From the NCBI GenBank assembly GCA_019739215.1, contig JAHHDR010000046.1:1-64000 (forward strand): a stretch of DNA of 64,000 nucleotides, written 5' to 3'. Source of the DNA: Rhizobium sp. (GTDB lineage: Bacteria > Pseudomonadota > Alphaproteobacteria > Rhizobiales > Rhizobiaceae). The position numbers and the translations under genes were made by a program. The notes below the pieces were generated by a model. It saw only the letters and a program-made list of their open reading frames with translations, ran no database searches and was not told the DNA's origin. Shown piece by piece: positions 1 through 13,260 of this stretch (position 1 is its first letter; each line of letters opens with the position of its first letter).

Positions 1-1096
1 CACTTGGTTGCCTTCAGCGGCAGTGCCTGGGCCGATATCCTGATCGGCGTCGCCGGACCCATGACCGGGCCCAATGCCGCGTTCGGCGCGCAGCTCCTCA
101 AGGGCGCCGAGCAGGCAGCGGCCGACATCAACGCGGCTGGCGGCATTCTCGGTCAGCAAGATCAAGGTTTGTGGTCGGCGACGATGTCTCCGATCCGAAG
201 CAGGGCATTTCCGTGGCCAACAAGTTCGTCGGCGACGGGGTCAAATATGTCGTCGGCCATTTCAATTCCGGCGTTTCCATTCCGGCCTCCGAAGGTCTAC
301 GCCGAAAACGGCGTGCTCGAGATCACGCCGGCCTCGACCAATCCGCAATATACCGAGCGGGGCCTTTGGAACACCTTCCGCACCTGCGGTCGCGACGACC
401 AGCAGGGGACTGTCGCGGGCGAATATATCGCCGCGCAGTTCAAGGACGCCAAGATCGCGATCGTTCATGACAAGACCCCTTACGGCCAGGGCCTGGTCGA
501 CGTCGCGCAGAAGGTGCTGAACGACAAGGGAATCAAGGAAGTCCTCTATGAAGGCATCAACAGCGGCGAGAAGGATTTCTCCGCGCTGATCGCCAAGATG
601 AAGGAAAGCGGCGTGTCGCTGATCTATTTTCGGCGGTCTTCATTACCGAGGCGGGCCTGATCATCCGCCAGTCCAGCGACCAGGGGCTGAAGGCGACCCT
701 GTTTTCCCGGCGACGGGCATGGTGTCGAGCGAACTCGCATCGATTGCCGGTTGATGGCGTTATCGGCACGCTGAACACGTTCGCCCCGGACCCCCGCAAA
801 AATCCGGCCGCCAAGGACATTGTCGACAGGTTCCGCGCGTCCGGCTTCGAGCCCGAGGCCTACACGCTCTATTCCTACGCGGCATTGCAGATCATTGCCG
901 CCGCTAATCGACAAGACAGGGGTCGGCGGACGACGCGCAGAAGGTCGCGGCAACCATCAAGGCCGGCGGAGCATGGAAGACGGCACTTGGCGACATCGGC
1001 TACGATGCCAAGGGTGACATCAACCCGGCCGGACTATGTGATCTACGAATGGCGCAAGGGCGACGGACGGCAAAGCCGACCTATTTCGAGAAGTAG
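1..1096 (+). pseudogene. ABC substrate-binding protein, degraded duplicate in the left arm
   Basis: This is the duplicate of the binding protein at 15623-16742. About 14 net single-base insertions scatter the reading frame over all three forward frames, for example near 4, 160, 293 and 630. The stop codon is TAG at 1094-1096. The 5' end lies outside the window. The damage is best explained as uncorrected read errors, so this is not evidence for a second, decayed gene. Confidence 0.85.
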
Positions 1097-1115
1097 CCGA
1101 CGGGAATGTGCGATG

Positions 1116-1137
1116 GCCGCCGGGGTGACCCGGCGGC
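1116..1137. terminator. GC-rich hairpin between convergent genes (left copy)
   Basis: This is the mirror of the hairpin at 15582-15603: arms of nine G/C-rich bases around a four-base loop. It lies between the 3' ends of the binding-protein and LysR genes. There is no T tract. Confidence 0.5.
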
Positions 1138-1166
1138 TTCGTCATGAGGACTCGGGGAACTTGGCG

Positions 1167-2027
1167 CTAGAGCGCCTTCAACATTCGCCTGACGTGATCG
1201 GCGAAGGCGGTGACGGCCGCTGACTGCTCGGCATCCGGAAGGGCGACGAGAATGCCGAGATGCGGAAGCTTCGGCAGCGGCGCGTTTGAGACTATTGAGA
1301 TCGGGTGGCACCGCGCCTTGCGTCATGACGCTGATGGGCCAATCCCGGACCGGGCCACCGCAATCAGGCCGGCTATGCTGTTGCTCGCATAGGAGATATT
1401 GTAGCGCAGGCCCGCGGCGTCCATGGCGTCGCACGCGGCCCTGTGATCCATGGCATTGGATGCCGGAAGCGCGAGCGGCAGGGTGTCGCCGAACCCGTGC
1501 AGTTCGACCGAGGGCTTGCTACCCACCCAGACCAATGGTTCCGTCCGCACGATATTGTTCACATCGTTCAGGTTGGGCGTGGAAATCAGTGCGATATCGA
1601 CTTTCCGCGATTGCAGCAGCGTCTTCAACTCAACGGTTGGGGCAGCCACGACCTTGATATCGACATCGGGATATTTGCTGCCGAAGCTGCGGAGCAGGCT
1701 GGGAAAAAATGCGACCAGATAGTCTTCCGGGCTACCGAAGACGATCGAGCCATGCAGGCCCTTGCGGGAGAATGTCGAGATTGCCTCTTCGTGCATTTTC
1801 AGGATGCGTTCGGCATGGATAAGGAAGCGCTCGCCTGCACCGGTCAACCGGACACCATTGCCGCTCCGATGCAGCAGGATCTGGCCAAGCGCCTCTTCGA
1901 GCCGCCGCATCTGCATGGTCACCGCCGATTGGGTCCGGCCCACCTGGACCGCCGCGACGGATAGCGAGCCCGAATGCGCGGCGTGAACGAAGGTCACCAG
2001 CAATCTTGGATCGAGCGGGTTCATCAT
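1167..2027 (-). pseudogene. LysR-family regulator, frameshifted duplicate in the left arm
   Basis: This is the duplicate of the regulator at 14695-15552. Three net extra bases in its 3' half (roughly 1260-1350) break the frame about 40 codons before the proper end. The N-terminal helix-turn-helix part reads normally. I treat it as an artefactual copy. Confidence 0.85.
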
Positions 2028-2123
2028 ATCAATTTTCCTTATATCCCAATCCAAGAACTATCAATTTTACACACATTCCGCCACCCAGTATTGTTCCTGT
2101 CGACAGCGGACTCGGAGGCGGAA

Positions 2124-3463
2124 ATGTCTGACAATCAAGATCGCACATTCTGGGCGGCCGTGGACAAGCACCTGATCCGCTACGGCGGCAGCTTCGACCC
2201 GGCGATCATCGAACGCGCCGATGGCTGCTATGTCTATGATGCGGATGATCGCGCGATCCTCGATTTCACCTCGGGCCAGATGAGCGCGCTGCTTGGCCAC
2301 TCCCATCCCAGGATCGTCTCGGCCGTCCATCGCCAGATGGGCAAGGTCGCTCATCTGTTCAGTGGAATGCTGTCGCGCCCGGTGGTCGATCTGGCCGCGC
2401 GGCTCGCCCAGCTGGCACCCGGTCTGGACAAGGTTATCCTGCTGTCCACCGGAGCCGAGTCGAACGAAGCGGCGATCCGGATGGCAAAACTGGTCACCGG
2501 CAAGCATGAGATCGTGGCCTTCTCGAAAAGCTGGCACGGCATGACGGGTGCGGCGGCATCGGCCACCTACAGCGCCGGTCGCCGGGGATATGGGCCCGGC
2601 ATGGTCGGCTCGCTCGCCATTCCCGCGCCCAACGCATTCCGTCCCCGTTTCAGGCATGCAGACGGCAGCCTTGACTGGAAGACAGAGCTCGACGACGCCT
2701 TCAACCTTATCGACAGCCAGTCGACCGGCAGCCTGGCGGCCTTCGTCGCCGAACCGATCCTGTCGAGCGGCGGCATGCTGGAGCTGCCGCTGGGCTACCT
2801 CGCGGCGCTGAAGGAAAAATGTCGGGAACGCGGCATGCTGCTCATCCTCGACGAGGCCCAGACCGGCATCGGCCGCACCGGCGACATGTTCGCCTTCCAG
2901 CGGGACGGCGTGACGCCCGACATCCTGACGCTGTCCAAGACCATCGGCGCGGGCCTGCCCCTTGCCGCCGTCATGACGACGACCGAAATCGAAAACACGG
3001 CCCATGAGCGTGGCTTCCTCTTCTATACGACCCATGTCTCCGATCCCCTGCCGGCCGCCGTCGGGCTTGCCGTGCTCGACGTGGTCGAGGATGAAGGGCT
3101 GGTTGAACGGGCGCGGATCATCGGCAAGCGGTTGTTCGACGGGCTGTCGCAGCTGAAACAGCGCCATGAATGCGTGGGCGACGTGCGGGGTCGCGGCCTG
3201 ATGCTGGGCGTCGAGATCGTCCGGGGCGCCGGCGACAACGGTCCGGACCACGAACTCGGCAGCCATATCGCCGCCGAAGCCTTCAGGCGCGGCTTGAGCA
3301 TGAACATCGTCAAGCTTCCCGGCATGGGCGGCGTGTTCCGCATCGCCCCGCCCTTGACGATTTCCGAGCAGGATATCGACAAGGGGGCTGGGGATCATCG
3401 CGGACCTCCATCGAGGCAGCGCTGGCCGGCCGGACGGCCGCTCCGGGCATCGCGGCGGAATAG
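2124..3463 (+). pseudogene. dgdA: 2,2-dialkylglycine decarboxylase, duplicate with a C-terminal frameshift
   Basis: This is the duplicate of the gene at 13261-14598. It is identical in frame up to about 3385. There an extra G in a G run and an extra C about 20 bases later shift the last residues away from the intact C-terminus. The start (ATG at 2124) sits behind a GGAGG ribosome site at about 2112. Catalytic residues are present, as in the other copy. Confidence 0.85.
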
Positions 3464-3472
3464 GAATCAGAC

Positions 3473-3930
3473 ATGACCGAGATCGACATGACGGCCCGGG
3501 TAACCGGGGCGGCGGCGAAGACGACTGCGCCAAACACAATCCGGGTTCTGGTCGCCAAGCTTGGCCTCGACGGCCATGACAGGGGCGCGAAGATCGTGGC
3601 GCGGATCCTGCGCGATGCCGGCATGGAGGTGGTCTATACCGGCCTCTACAAGTCGCCGATCGATGTTGTCAGGGCGGCGGTGCAGGAAGACGTCGACGTG
3701 ATCGGCGTCAGCCTGCTGTCCGGGTCGCATGTTCCCCTGTTCCGGGAGCTCGGCCGCTGTCTCCGCGAGGAAAAGGCCGACCATATTTTCGTCGTGGCCG
3801 GCGGCGTCATTCCCGAGCAGGACTACCCGGCCCTGCTGGAAAGCGGCGTCGATGCCATCGTCCCACAGGAGGCGCGTGCGGACCTGATCGTCACCACGAT
3901 CAGCGATCTCGTTGCCGCCCGCGGCCAGAT

Positions 3931-3934
<4 letters not shown>
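3473..3934 (+). CDS. hcmB: B12-binding small subunit of acyl-CoA mutase (left copy)
   Basis: This is identical to the copy at 12790-13251, which carries the full description. Its stop overlaps the start of the GTPase gene by four bases (ATGA). It probably exists once in the genome. Confidence 0.8.
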
Positions 3935-4916
<982 letters not shown>

Positions 4917-4920
<4 letters not shown>

Positions 4921-6617
4921 GCAAGACAGTGCTGTTCTCGCCTGAGGCGATCGATGACATCGGCAGGCAGCAGGCCGACTGGGAGGCGAAGGAGCTTGCA
5001 GCCGCGCTGAAAAGCCGGCCGGAGGAAAAGGCCGTCTACGAGACCGAGAGCGGTATTCCCCTCAAGCGGGTCTATACCGCCGCCGACGTCGCCGATATGC
5101 CGGCCGAAGACCTGGGCTTTCCCGGCGCCTATCCGTTCACGCGCGGCGCCTATCCGACCATGTATCGCGGCCGCCCCTGGACCATCCGGCAGGTCGCCGG
5201 CTTCGGCAATCCGGAGGCCACGAACCAGCGCTACAAATACATGATCCAGACCGGCCAGACCGGTCTCTCCACCGATTTCGACCTGCCGACGCTGCTCGGT
5301 CTCGACTCGGACGACCCGATGGCATTCGGCGAGGTCGGCCGGGTCGGTGTCGCCATCGACACGATGGATGATGTCGACCGGCTGTTCGACGGCATCGATC
5401 TCGAAACCATCTCGGTCTCGCTCACGATCAACCCGTCGGCATGGGTGGTGTATGCGATGTTCGTCGCCGTTGCCGAAAAGCGTGGCAACGATCTCAGCAA
5501 GCTGACGGGCACGTTGCAGGCCGATCCGCTCAAGGAATATGTGGCGCAGAAGGAATGGATCTATCCGGTCCGGCCGGCCGTTCGCCTGCTTCGCGACCTG
5601 ATCATGCACAGCGCCACGGCGACGCCGAAGATCAATCCGATCAGCCTCAGCGGCTACCACCTCTCCGATGTCGGCGGAAACGCAATCCAGGAGATCGCCT
5701 TCATCATGGCGTTTACGATCGCCTATTGCGAGGAGATCATCGAAGCCGGCATGGACATCGACGATTTCGCGCCGCGCCTGTCCTTCTTCTTCATCAGCCA
5801 TCAGGATTTCTTCGAGCAGATCTGCAAGTTTCGGGCGGCGCGACGGGTCTATGCCAGGATCATGTCCGAGCGGTTCAATGCCCAAAAGCCCGAATCCATG
5901 CGGCTGCGCGTGCATGTCCAGACCGCCGCGATGAGTCTGACAAAGGTCGAGCATCACAACAATCTCATGCGCACCGCCATCCAGGCGCTCGGCGCGGTGC
6001 TGGGCGGCTGTCAGAGCATGCATACCAACGGACTGGACGAGGCCTTCGCCATTCCGACGGAAGAGGCGATGAAGCTGGCCATCCGCACCCAGCAGATCAT
6101 CCGCGAGGAGATCAACGTCACCTCGGTCATCGATCCGCTCGGCGGCTCCTACTTCGTCGAAAGCCTGACCCGGGACATGGAGACCGAAATCTGGAAGGTG
6201 CTCGACGAGGTGCGCGAGCGCGGCGGCGCGATCAAGCTCGTCGAGGAGGGCTGGTTTCAGCAGAAGCTCGCGGACTCGGCTTATGCCACGTTCAAGAAGA
6301 TCGATTCCGGGGAGAAGGTTTCGGTCGGCGTCAACAAGCATGTCGACGAGACCAGCGGCTCGGCAGAGGTCCACATCCATCCCTATGACGAGGCCTGTAC
6401 GCAGCTGCAGATCGACCGCCTGCAGGCCGTGCGTGCCAGCCGTGATAACGCGCGGGTAACGCAGCTTCTGCAGGAACTCGCCCGACAGGCGGAAAGCGAC
6501 GACATCAACCTGCTTCCCAAGACCATTGAACTCGTCAAGGCCAGGGCGACCCTGGGGGAAATCTGCAGCGCGCTGCGGGAAGTCTGGGGCTCCTATGACG
6601 AGCCGATGATCGTGTGA
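4917..6617 (+). CDS. hcmA: B12-dependent acyl-CoA mutase large subunit (left copy)
   Basis: This is identical to the copy at 10107-11807, where it is described. The start is GTG at 4917, translationally coupled to the GTPase stop. An upstream extension in the same frame overlaps the GTPase coding region and was rejected. Confidence 0.8.
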
Positions 6618-6630
6618 GGAGGAGTTTTCG

Positions 6631-7380
6631 ATGAACGACACGGTGATATCCACCCGCGAGGGCGCAATTGCCTGGGTGAAACTCAACCGGCCGGAACGGC
6701 TCAACGCCATGAACCGGCAGCTGGTCGATGGCCTCGCCGACGCCCTCGCCAGGGCCGAAGCCGACGATGCCGTGCGCGCCATCATTCTCCATGGCGAAGG
6801 CCGTGCCTTCTGTTCGGGCGACGATCTCAAGGATCTCGATGCACAGACGTCATCGCCCGAGACCACGCAGGACTGGGTCGAGGCGATCCAGAACATCACG
6901 CTGCAGATCATGCAGTCCCGGAAGATCGTGATTGCCGCCGTTCACGGCTGGTGCGTCGGCGGCGCGCTGGAATGGGCCGTCAACTGCGATTTCCGCATCT
7001 TTTCCGACAAGGCCCGCTGGTTCTTTCCCGAGGTCAGCTACGGCCTTTTCGTCACCGGCGGCGTGACCGCATTGCTGACCAAGCAGGCCGGTCCACAGGT
7101 CGCCAAGGAACTCATGATCCTGGGTGAGCGTCACGATGCGCAGAAGGCGCTTGAGGTCGGTATCGCCTGGAAGGTGGTTCCCGACGATCAATTGCTGAAC
7201 GAGGCAAGGGCTCTGGCGCTGGCAATTGCGGAACGCCCCGCAGGCGCGGTCGCCGAGATCAAGCACGCCATCAATGAGGGTTTTCACTCGTCCTTGGCGC
7301 AGGCCATGGCGCTGGAGACACGATCGACCGTCAACGGCTTTCTCTCCCCGGAAGCACAGGCGCGGGCCAAAGAGTTCTGA
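6631..7380 (+). CDS. Enoyl-CoA hydratase/isomerase (left copy)
   Basis: This is identical to the copy at 9344-10093, where it is described. A GAGGAG ribosome site lies just before the ATG at 6631, 13 bases after the mutase stop. Confidence 0.8.
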   Translation: MNDTVISTREGAIAWVKLNRPERLNAMNRQLVDGLADALARAEADDAVRAIILHGEGRAFCSGDDLKDLDAQTSSPETTQDWVEAIQNITLQIMQSRKIVIAAVHGWCVGGALEWAVNCDFRIFSDKARWFFPEVSYGLFVTGGVTALLTKQAGPQVAKELMILGERHDAQKALEVGIAWKVVPDDQLLNEARALALAIAERPAGAVAEIKHAINEGFHSSLAQAMALETRSTVNGFLSPEAQARAKEF

Positions 7381-7382
7381 CC

Positions 7383-8378
7383 ATGACGATGACACTGCAA
7401 GGACTGCGAATCCCGGGCATGCGCGACAGCGATATTGAAGAACGGACATTGCCCGCGATCCTGCTTCATCAGGCCGAGCAGTTCGGCAGCAAGACGTTCA
7501 TCGACATATGCGGACGGACGGCCAGCTTCGAAGAGATGCTGCGGATCTCGCTGCAACTGGCCGGTGGCCTGCGCGGTCTCGGCGTCCGGAAATCCGACCG
7601 CGTGGCGATGCTCCTGCCCAATTGTTTTGAGCTGGTGGCTATGTGGTTTGCGGTCTCAAGCCTTGGCGCCATCGAGGTGCCGAACAATCCGGGGCTGAAG
7701 GGCGATCTCCTGTGTCACAACCTCAACAATTGCGGCGCGGACGTCCTTGTTGCCCATGGCAGTGTGCTGCCTGAACTTGCAAGGGTCCAGGCCAGCCTCC
7801 CGGCGCTCCGCACTCTCATTCTCGTCGGGGCGGATGCGGCCGACGCAAGGGCAGCCGGTCTCACGATCGGACGGATCGTGACGTTCGAGGAATGCCTGGC
7901 GCCACAGGCCTATACCGAACGTGCCGGCGTGCACTATTCGGACCCGATGGCCATTCTCTATACGTCGGGAACGACCGGCCCCGCCAAGGGTGCGCTGATG
8001 TCGCATCACCACTGCTATGCCTGGGCGGCGGCCATGGCGGCCAATCTCGGCTATACGAGCAAGGACAGCTATTTCTCGGCGCTGCCTCTCTTCCATACCG
8101 ATGCCCAGATGTTCGGCGTTTACCTTCCTCTCATCTACGGCACCCGGGCCACGCTCGTCGATGGTTTCAGCGCCTCGAAGTTCTGGCATCAGGCGCGGGC
8201 CAGCGGCGCCACGGCCACCAATCTTCTGGGCGCGATGGCGGTCATTCTGACGCGGGCAGCGCGCCAAGACGATGACGCGGACAATCCCGTCCGCGTCTGC
8301 CAGTGCATCCCGATGGTGCCGGACAAGCCTGCCTTCGAAGACCGTTTCGGCATGCGTCTCGTGACCGGATATGGCCAG
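7383..8378 (+). pseudogene. Acyl-CoA ligase, N-terminal 332 residues, cut by the fold-back (left copy)
   Basis: This is an AMP-forming acyl-CoA synthetase of the CaiC/FadK type. It has the adenylate P-loop YTSGTTGPAKG near residue 198, then the A4/A5 region ending in VTGYGQ. The true gene sequence ends at about 8378-8382. The open frame continues to 9068 only because it then reads the antisense of its own 5' half. A full enzyme would be about 510-550 residues, so the C-terminal lid domain is missing from the window. It starts two bases after the hydratase stop. Confidence 0.85.
8346..8378. other. 33-base spacer at the centre of the inverted repeat (fold-back point)
   Basis: The last paired base is 8345 and its partner is 8379. 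The spacer continues the acyl-CoA ligase reading frame of the left arm (residues ...FGMRLVTGYGQ), a normal stretch for this enzyme family. It is therefore ordinary gene sequence and not an inserted linker. After it the sequence turns back on the opposite strand. The first four bases after the turn (acgg) could also be the expected next bases of the ligase gene (Thr codon plus G of a Glu codon), which would fit a short-microhomology template switch. Confidence 0.85.
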
Positions 8379-9341
8379 ACGGTCTTCGAAGGCAGGCTTG
8401 TCCGGCACCATCGGGATGCACTGGCAGACGCGGACGGGATTGTCCGCGTCATCGTCTTGGCGCGCTGCCCGCGTCAGAATGACCGCCATCGCGCCCAGAA
8501 GATTGGTGGCCGTGGCGCCGCTGGCCCGCGCCTGATGCCAGAACTTCGAGGCGCTGAAACCATCGACGAGCGTGGCCCGGGTGCCGTAGATGAGAGGAAG
8601 GTAAACGCCGAACATCTGGGCATCGGTATGGAAGAGAGGCAGCGCCGAGAAATAGCTGTCCTTGCTCGTATAGCCGAGATTGGCCGCCATGGCCGCCGCC
8701 CAGGCATAGCAGTGGTGATGCGACATCAGCGCACCCTTGGCGGGGCCGGTCGTTCCCGACGTATAGAGAATGGCCATCGGGTCCGAATAGTGCACGCCGG
8801 CACGTTCGGTATAGGCCTGTGGCGCCAGGCATTCCTCGAACGTCACGATCCGTCCGATCGTGAGACCGGCTGCCCTTGCGTCGGCCGCATCCGCCCCGAC
8901 GAGAATGAGAGTGCGGAGCGCCGGGAGGCTGGCCTGGACCCTTGCAAGTTCAGGCAGCACACTGCCATGGGCAACAAGGACGTCCGCGCCGCAATTGTTG
9001 AGGTTGTGACACAGGAGATCGCCCTTCAGCCCCGGATTGTTCGGCACCTCGATGGCGCCAAGGCTTGAGACCGCAAACCACATAGCCACCAGCTCAAAAC
9101 AATTGGGCAGGAGCATCGCCACGCGGTCGGATTTCCGGACGCCGAGACCGCGCAGGCCACCGGCCAGTTGCAGCGAGATCCGCAGCATCTCTTCGAAGCT
9201 GGCCGTCCGTCCGCATATGTCGATGAACGTCTTGCTGCCGAACTGCTCGGCCTGATGAAGCAGGATCGCGGGCAATGTCCGTTCTTCAATATCGCTGTCG
9301 CGCATGCCCGGGATTCGCAGTCCTTGCAGTGTCATCGTCAT
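8379..9341 (-). pseudogene. Acyl-CoA ligase, N-terminal part, cut by the fold-back (right copy)
   Basis: This is the right-arm copy of the same ligase. It covers the first 321 residues and stops at ...PAFEDR, where the repeat arm ends. The P-loop YTSGTTGPAKG is intact. As the last visible gene of the dgdA-mutase operon it would activate the carboxylic acid substrate to its CoA thioester for the mutase. Specificity cannot be read because the C-terminal domain and part of the acyl pocket are absent. Neither arm contains the 3' end, so the rest of the operon is unknown. Confidence 0.85.
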
Positions 9342-9343
9342 GG

Positions 9344-10093
9344 TCAGAACTCTTTGGCCCGCGCCTGTGCTTCCGGGGAGAGAAAGCCGTTGACGGTCGA
9401 TCGTGTCTCCAGCGCCATGGCCTGCGCCAAGGACGAGTGAAAACCCTCATTGATGGCGTGCTTGATCTCGGCGACCGCGCCTGCGGGGCGTTCCGCAATT
9501 GCCAGCGCCAGAGCCCTTGCCTCGTTCAGCAATTGATCGTCGGGAACCACCTTCCAGGCGATACCGACCTCAAGCGCCTTCTGCGCATCGTGACGCTCAC
9601 CCAGGATCATGAGTTCCTTGGCGACCTGTGGACCGGCCTGCTTGGTCAGCAATGCGGTCACGCCGCCGGTGACGAAAAGGCCGTAGCTGACCTCGGGAAA
9701 GAACCAGCGGGCCTTGTCGGAAAAGATGCGGAAATCGCAGTTGACGGCCCATTCCAGCGCGCCGCCGACGCACCAGCCGTGAACGGCGGCAATCACGATC
9801 TTCCGGGACTGCATGATCTGCAGCGTGATGTTCTGGATCGCCTCGACCCAGTCCTGCGTGGTCTCGGGCGATGACGTCTGTGCATCGAGATCCTTGAGAT
9901 CGTCGCCCGAACAGAAGGCACGGCCTTCGCCATGGAGAATGATGGCGCGCACGGCATCGTCGGCTTCGGCCCTGGCGAGGGCGTCGGCGAGGCCATCGAC
10001 CAGCTGCCGGTTCATGGCGTTGAGCCGTTCCGGCCGGTTGAGTTTCACCCAGGCAATTGCGCCCTCGCGGGTGGATATCACCGTGTCGTTCAT
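9344..10093 (-). CDS. Enoyl-CoA hydratase/isomerase family protein
   Basis: This is a 249-residue crotonase-fold protein, a normal length for the family. The first oxyanion-hole segment is GRAFCSGDDL. The second is VGGALEWA, and its Glu aligns with the first catalytic glutamate of crotonase. A second glutamate follows in FPEVSYG, so hydratase chemistry is possible. It could interconvert 3-hydroxybutyryl-CoA and crotonyl-CoA made downstream of the mutase. It lies between the mutase and ligase genes with gaps of 13 and 2 bases, so it is co-transcribed. The exact substrate is inferred. Confidence 0.85.
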   Translation of the reverse strand: MNDTVISTREGAIAWVKLNRPERLNAMNRQLVDGLADALARAEADDAVRAIILHGEGRAFCSGDDLKDLDAQTSSPETTQDWVEAIQNITLQIMQSRKIVIAAVHGWCVGGALEWAVNCDFRIFSDKARWFFPEVSYGLFVTGGVTALLTKQAGPQVAKELMILGERHDAQKALEVGIAWKVVPDDQLLNEARALALAIAERPAGAVAEIKHAINEGFHSSLAQAMALETRSTVNGFLSPEAQARAKEF

Positions 10094-10106
10094 CGAAAAC
10101 TCCTCC

Positions 10107-11803
10107 TCACACGATCATCGGCTCGTCATAGGAGCCCCAGACTTCCCGCAGCGCGCTGCAGATTTCCCCCAGGGTCGCCCTGGCCTTGACGAGTTCAATG
10201 GTCTTGGGAAGCAGGTTGATGTCGTCGCTTTCCGCCTGTCGGGCGAGTTCCTGCAGAAGCTGCGTTACCCGCGCGTTATCACGGCTGGCACGCACGGCCT
10301 GCAGGCGGTCGATCTGCAGCTGCGTACAGGCCTCGTCATAGGGATGGATGTGGACCTCTGCCGAGCCGCTGGTCTCGTCGACATGCTTGTTGACGCCGAC
10401 CGAAACCTTCTCCCCGGAATCGATCTTCTTGAACGTGGCATAAGCCGAGTCCGCGAGCTTCTGCTGAAACCAGCCCTCCTCGACGAGCTTGATCGCGCCG
10501 CCGCGCTCGCGCACCTCGTCGAGCACCTTCCAGATTTCGGTCTCCATGTCCCGGGTCAGGCTTTCGACGAAGTAGGAGCCGCCGAGCGGATCGATGACCG
10601 AGGTGACGTTGATCTCCTCGCGGATGATCTGCTGGGTGCGGATGGCCAGCTTCATCGCCTCTTCCGTCGGAATGGCGAAGGCCTCGTCCAGTCCGTTGGT
10701 ATGCATGCTCTGACAGCCGCCCAGCACCGCGCCGAGCGCCTGGATGGCGGTGCGCATGAGATTGTTGTGATGCTCGACCTTTGTCAGACTCATCGCGGCG
10801 GTCTGGACATGCACGCGCAGCCGCATGGATTCGGGCTTTTGGGCATTGAACCGCTCGGACATGATCCTGGCATAGACCCGTCGCGCCGCCCGAAACTTGC
10901 AGATCTGCTCGAAGAAATCCTGATGGCTGATGAAGAAGAAGGACAGGCGCGGCGCGAAATCGTCGATGTCCATGCCGGCTTCGATGATCTCCTCGCAATA
11001 GGCGATCGTAAACGCCATGATGAAGGCGATCTCCTGGATTGCGTTTCCGCCGACATCGGAGAGGTGGTAGCCGCTGAGGCTGATCGGATTGATCTTCGGC
11101 GTCGCCGTGGCGCTGTGCATGATCAGGTCGCGAAGCAGGCGAACGGCCGGCCGGACCGGATAGATCCATTCCTTCTGCGCCACATATTCCTTGAGCGGAT
11201 CGGCCTGCAACGTGCCCGTCAGCTTGCTGAGATCGTTGCCACGCTTTTCGGCAACGGCGACGAACATCGCATACACCACCCATGCCGACGGGTTGATCGT
11301 GAGCGAGACCGAGATGGTTTCGAGATCGATGCCGTCGAACAGCCGGTCGACATCATCCATCGTGTCGATGGCGACACCGACCCGGCCGACCTCGCCGAAT
11401 GCCATCGGGTCGTCCGAGTCGAGACCGAGCAGCGTCGGCAGGTCGAAATCGGTGGAGAGACCGGTCTGGCCGGTCTGGATCATGTATTTGTAGCGCTGGT
11501 TCGTGGCCTCCGGATTGCCGAAGCCGGCGACCTGCCGGATGGTCCAGGGGCGGCCGCGATACATGGTCGGATAGGCGCCGCGCGTGAACGGATAGGCGCC
11601 GGGAAAGCCCAGGTCTTCGGCCGGCATATCGGCGACGTCGGCGGCGGTATAGACCCGCTTGAGGGGAATACCGCTCTCGGTCTCGTAGACGGCCTTTTCC
11701 TCCGGCCGGCTTTTCAGCGCGGCTGCAAGCTCCTTCGCCTCCCAGTCGGCCTGCTGCCTGCCGATGTCATCGATCGCCTCAGGCGAGAACAGCACTGTCT
11801 TGC

Positions 11804-11807
<4 letters not shown>
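10107..11807 (-). CDS. hcmA: Coenzyme-B12-dependent acyl-CoA mutase large subunit, 2-hydroxyisobutyryl-CoA mutase type
   Basis: This is a 566-residue stand-alone large subunit of the methylmalonyl-CoA mutase family; the B12 domain is a separate gene, as in 2-hydroxyisobutyryl-CoA (HCM) and isobutyryl-CoA mutases. It has the substrate-tunnel motif TMYRGRPWTIRQ (81-92) and SGYH for the cobalamin-facing histidine. Two residues point to HCM. Asp120 (in STDFD) sits where HcmA has its diagnostic Asp117 and methylmalonyl-CoA mutase has Ala. Val93 replaces Tyr89 of methylmalonyl-CoA mutase, where HcmA has Ile90. The 27-residue spacing between the two positions is the same in all three enzymes. The GTG start at 11807 overlaps the GTPase stop. 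Predicted reaction: 2-hydroxyisobutyryl-CoA to 3-hydroxybutyryl-CoA, or a close analogue. Confidence 0.8.
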
Positions 11808-12789
<982 letters not shown>

Positions 12790-12793
<4 letters not shown>

Positions 12794-13251
12794 ATCTGGC
12801 CGCGGGCGGCAACGAGATCGCTGATCGTGGTGACGATCAGGTCCGCACGCGCCTCCTGTGGGACGATGGCATCGACGCCGCTTTCCAGCAGGGCCGGGTA
12901 GTCCTGCTCGGGAATGACGCCGCCGGCCACGACGAAAATATGGTCGGCCTTTTCCTCGCGGAGACAGCGGCCGAGCTCCCGGAACAGGGGAACATGCGAC
13001 CCGGACAGCAGGCTGACGCCGATCACGTCGACGTCTTCCTGCACCGCCGCCCTGACAACATCGATCGGCGACTTGTAGAGGCCGGTATAGACCACCTCCA
13101 TGCCGGCATCGCGCAGGATCCGCGCCACGATCTTCGCGCCCCTGTCATGGCCGTCGAGGCCAAGCTTGGCGACCAGAACCCGGATTGTGTTTGGCGCAGT
13201 CGTCTTCGCCGCCGCCCCGGTTACCCGGGCCGTCATGTCGATCTCGGTCAT
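12790..13251 (-). CDS. hcmB: B12-binding small subunit of acyl-CoA mutase
   Basis: This is a 153-residue protein consisting of one cobalamin-binding Rossmann-like domain. It has the base-off/His-on signature DGHDRG at 33-38 (DxHxxG), SLLSGSH for the second motif and a GG loop (VAGGVIP). The first 20 residues are an unconserved Thr/Ala-rich tail. It would pair with the large subunit at 10107-11807. The start is ATG at 13251, nine bases after the dgdA stop, with AGGA overlapping that stop. Confidence 0.9.
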
Positions 13252-13260
13252 GTCTGATTC

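Noticed and set aside
2067..3539. 490-codon frame antisense to dgdA (mirror 13456-14655)
   Set aside because: It is antisense to a gene whose active-site residues are all identified, and has no ribosome site or domain.
7383..9341. Two complete 561-residue acyl-CoA ligases
   Set aside because: Each frame crosses the fold-back at 8346-8378 and then reads the antisense of its own 5' half. Only the first 320-332 residues are ligase.
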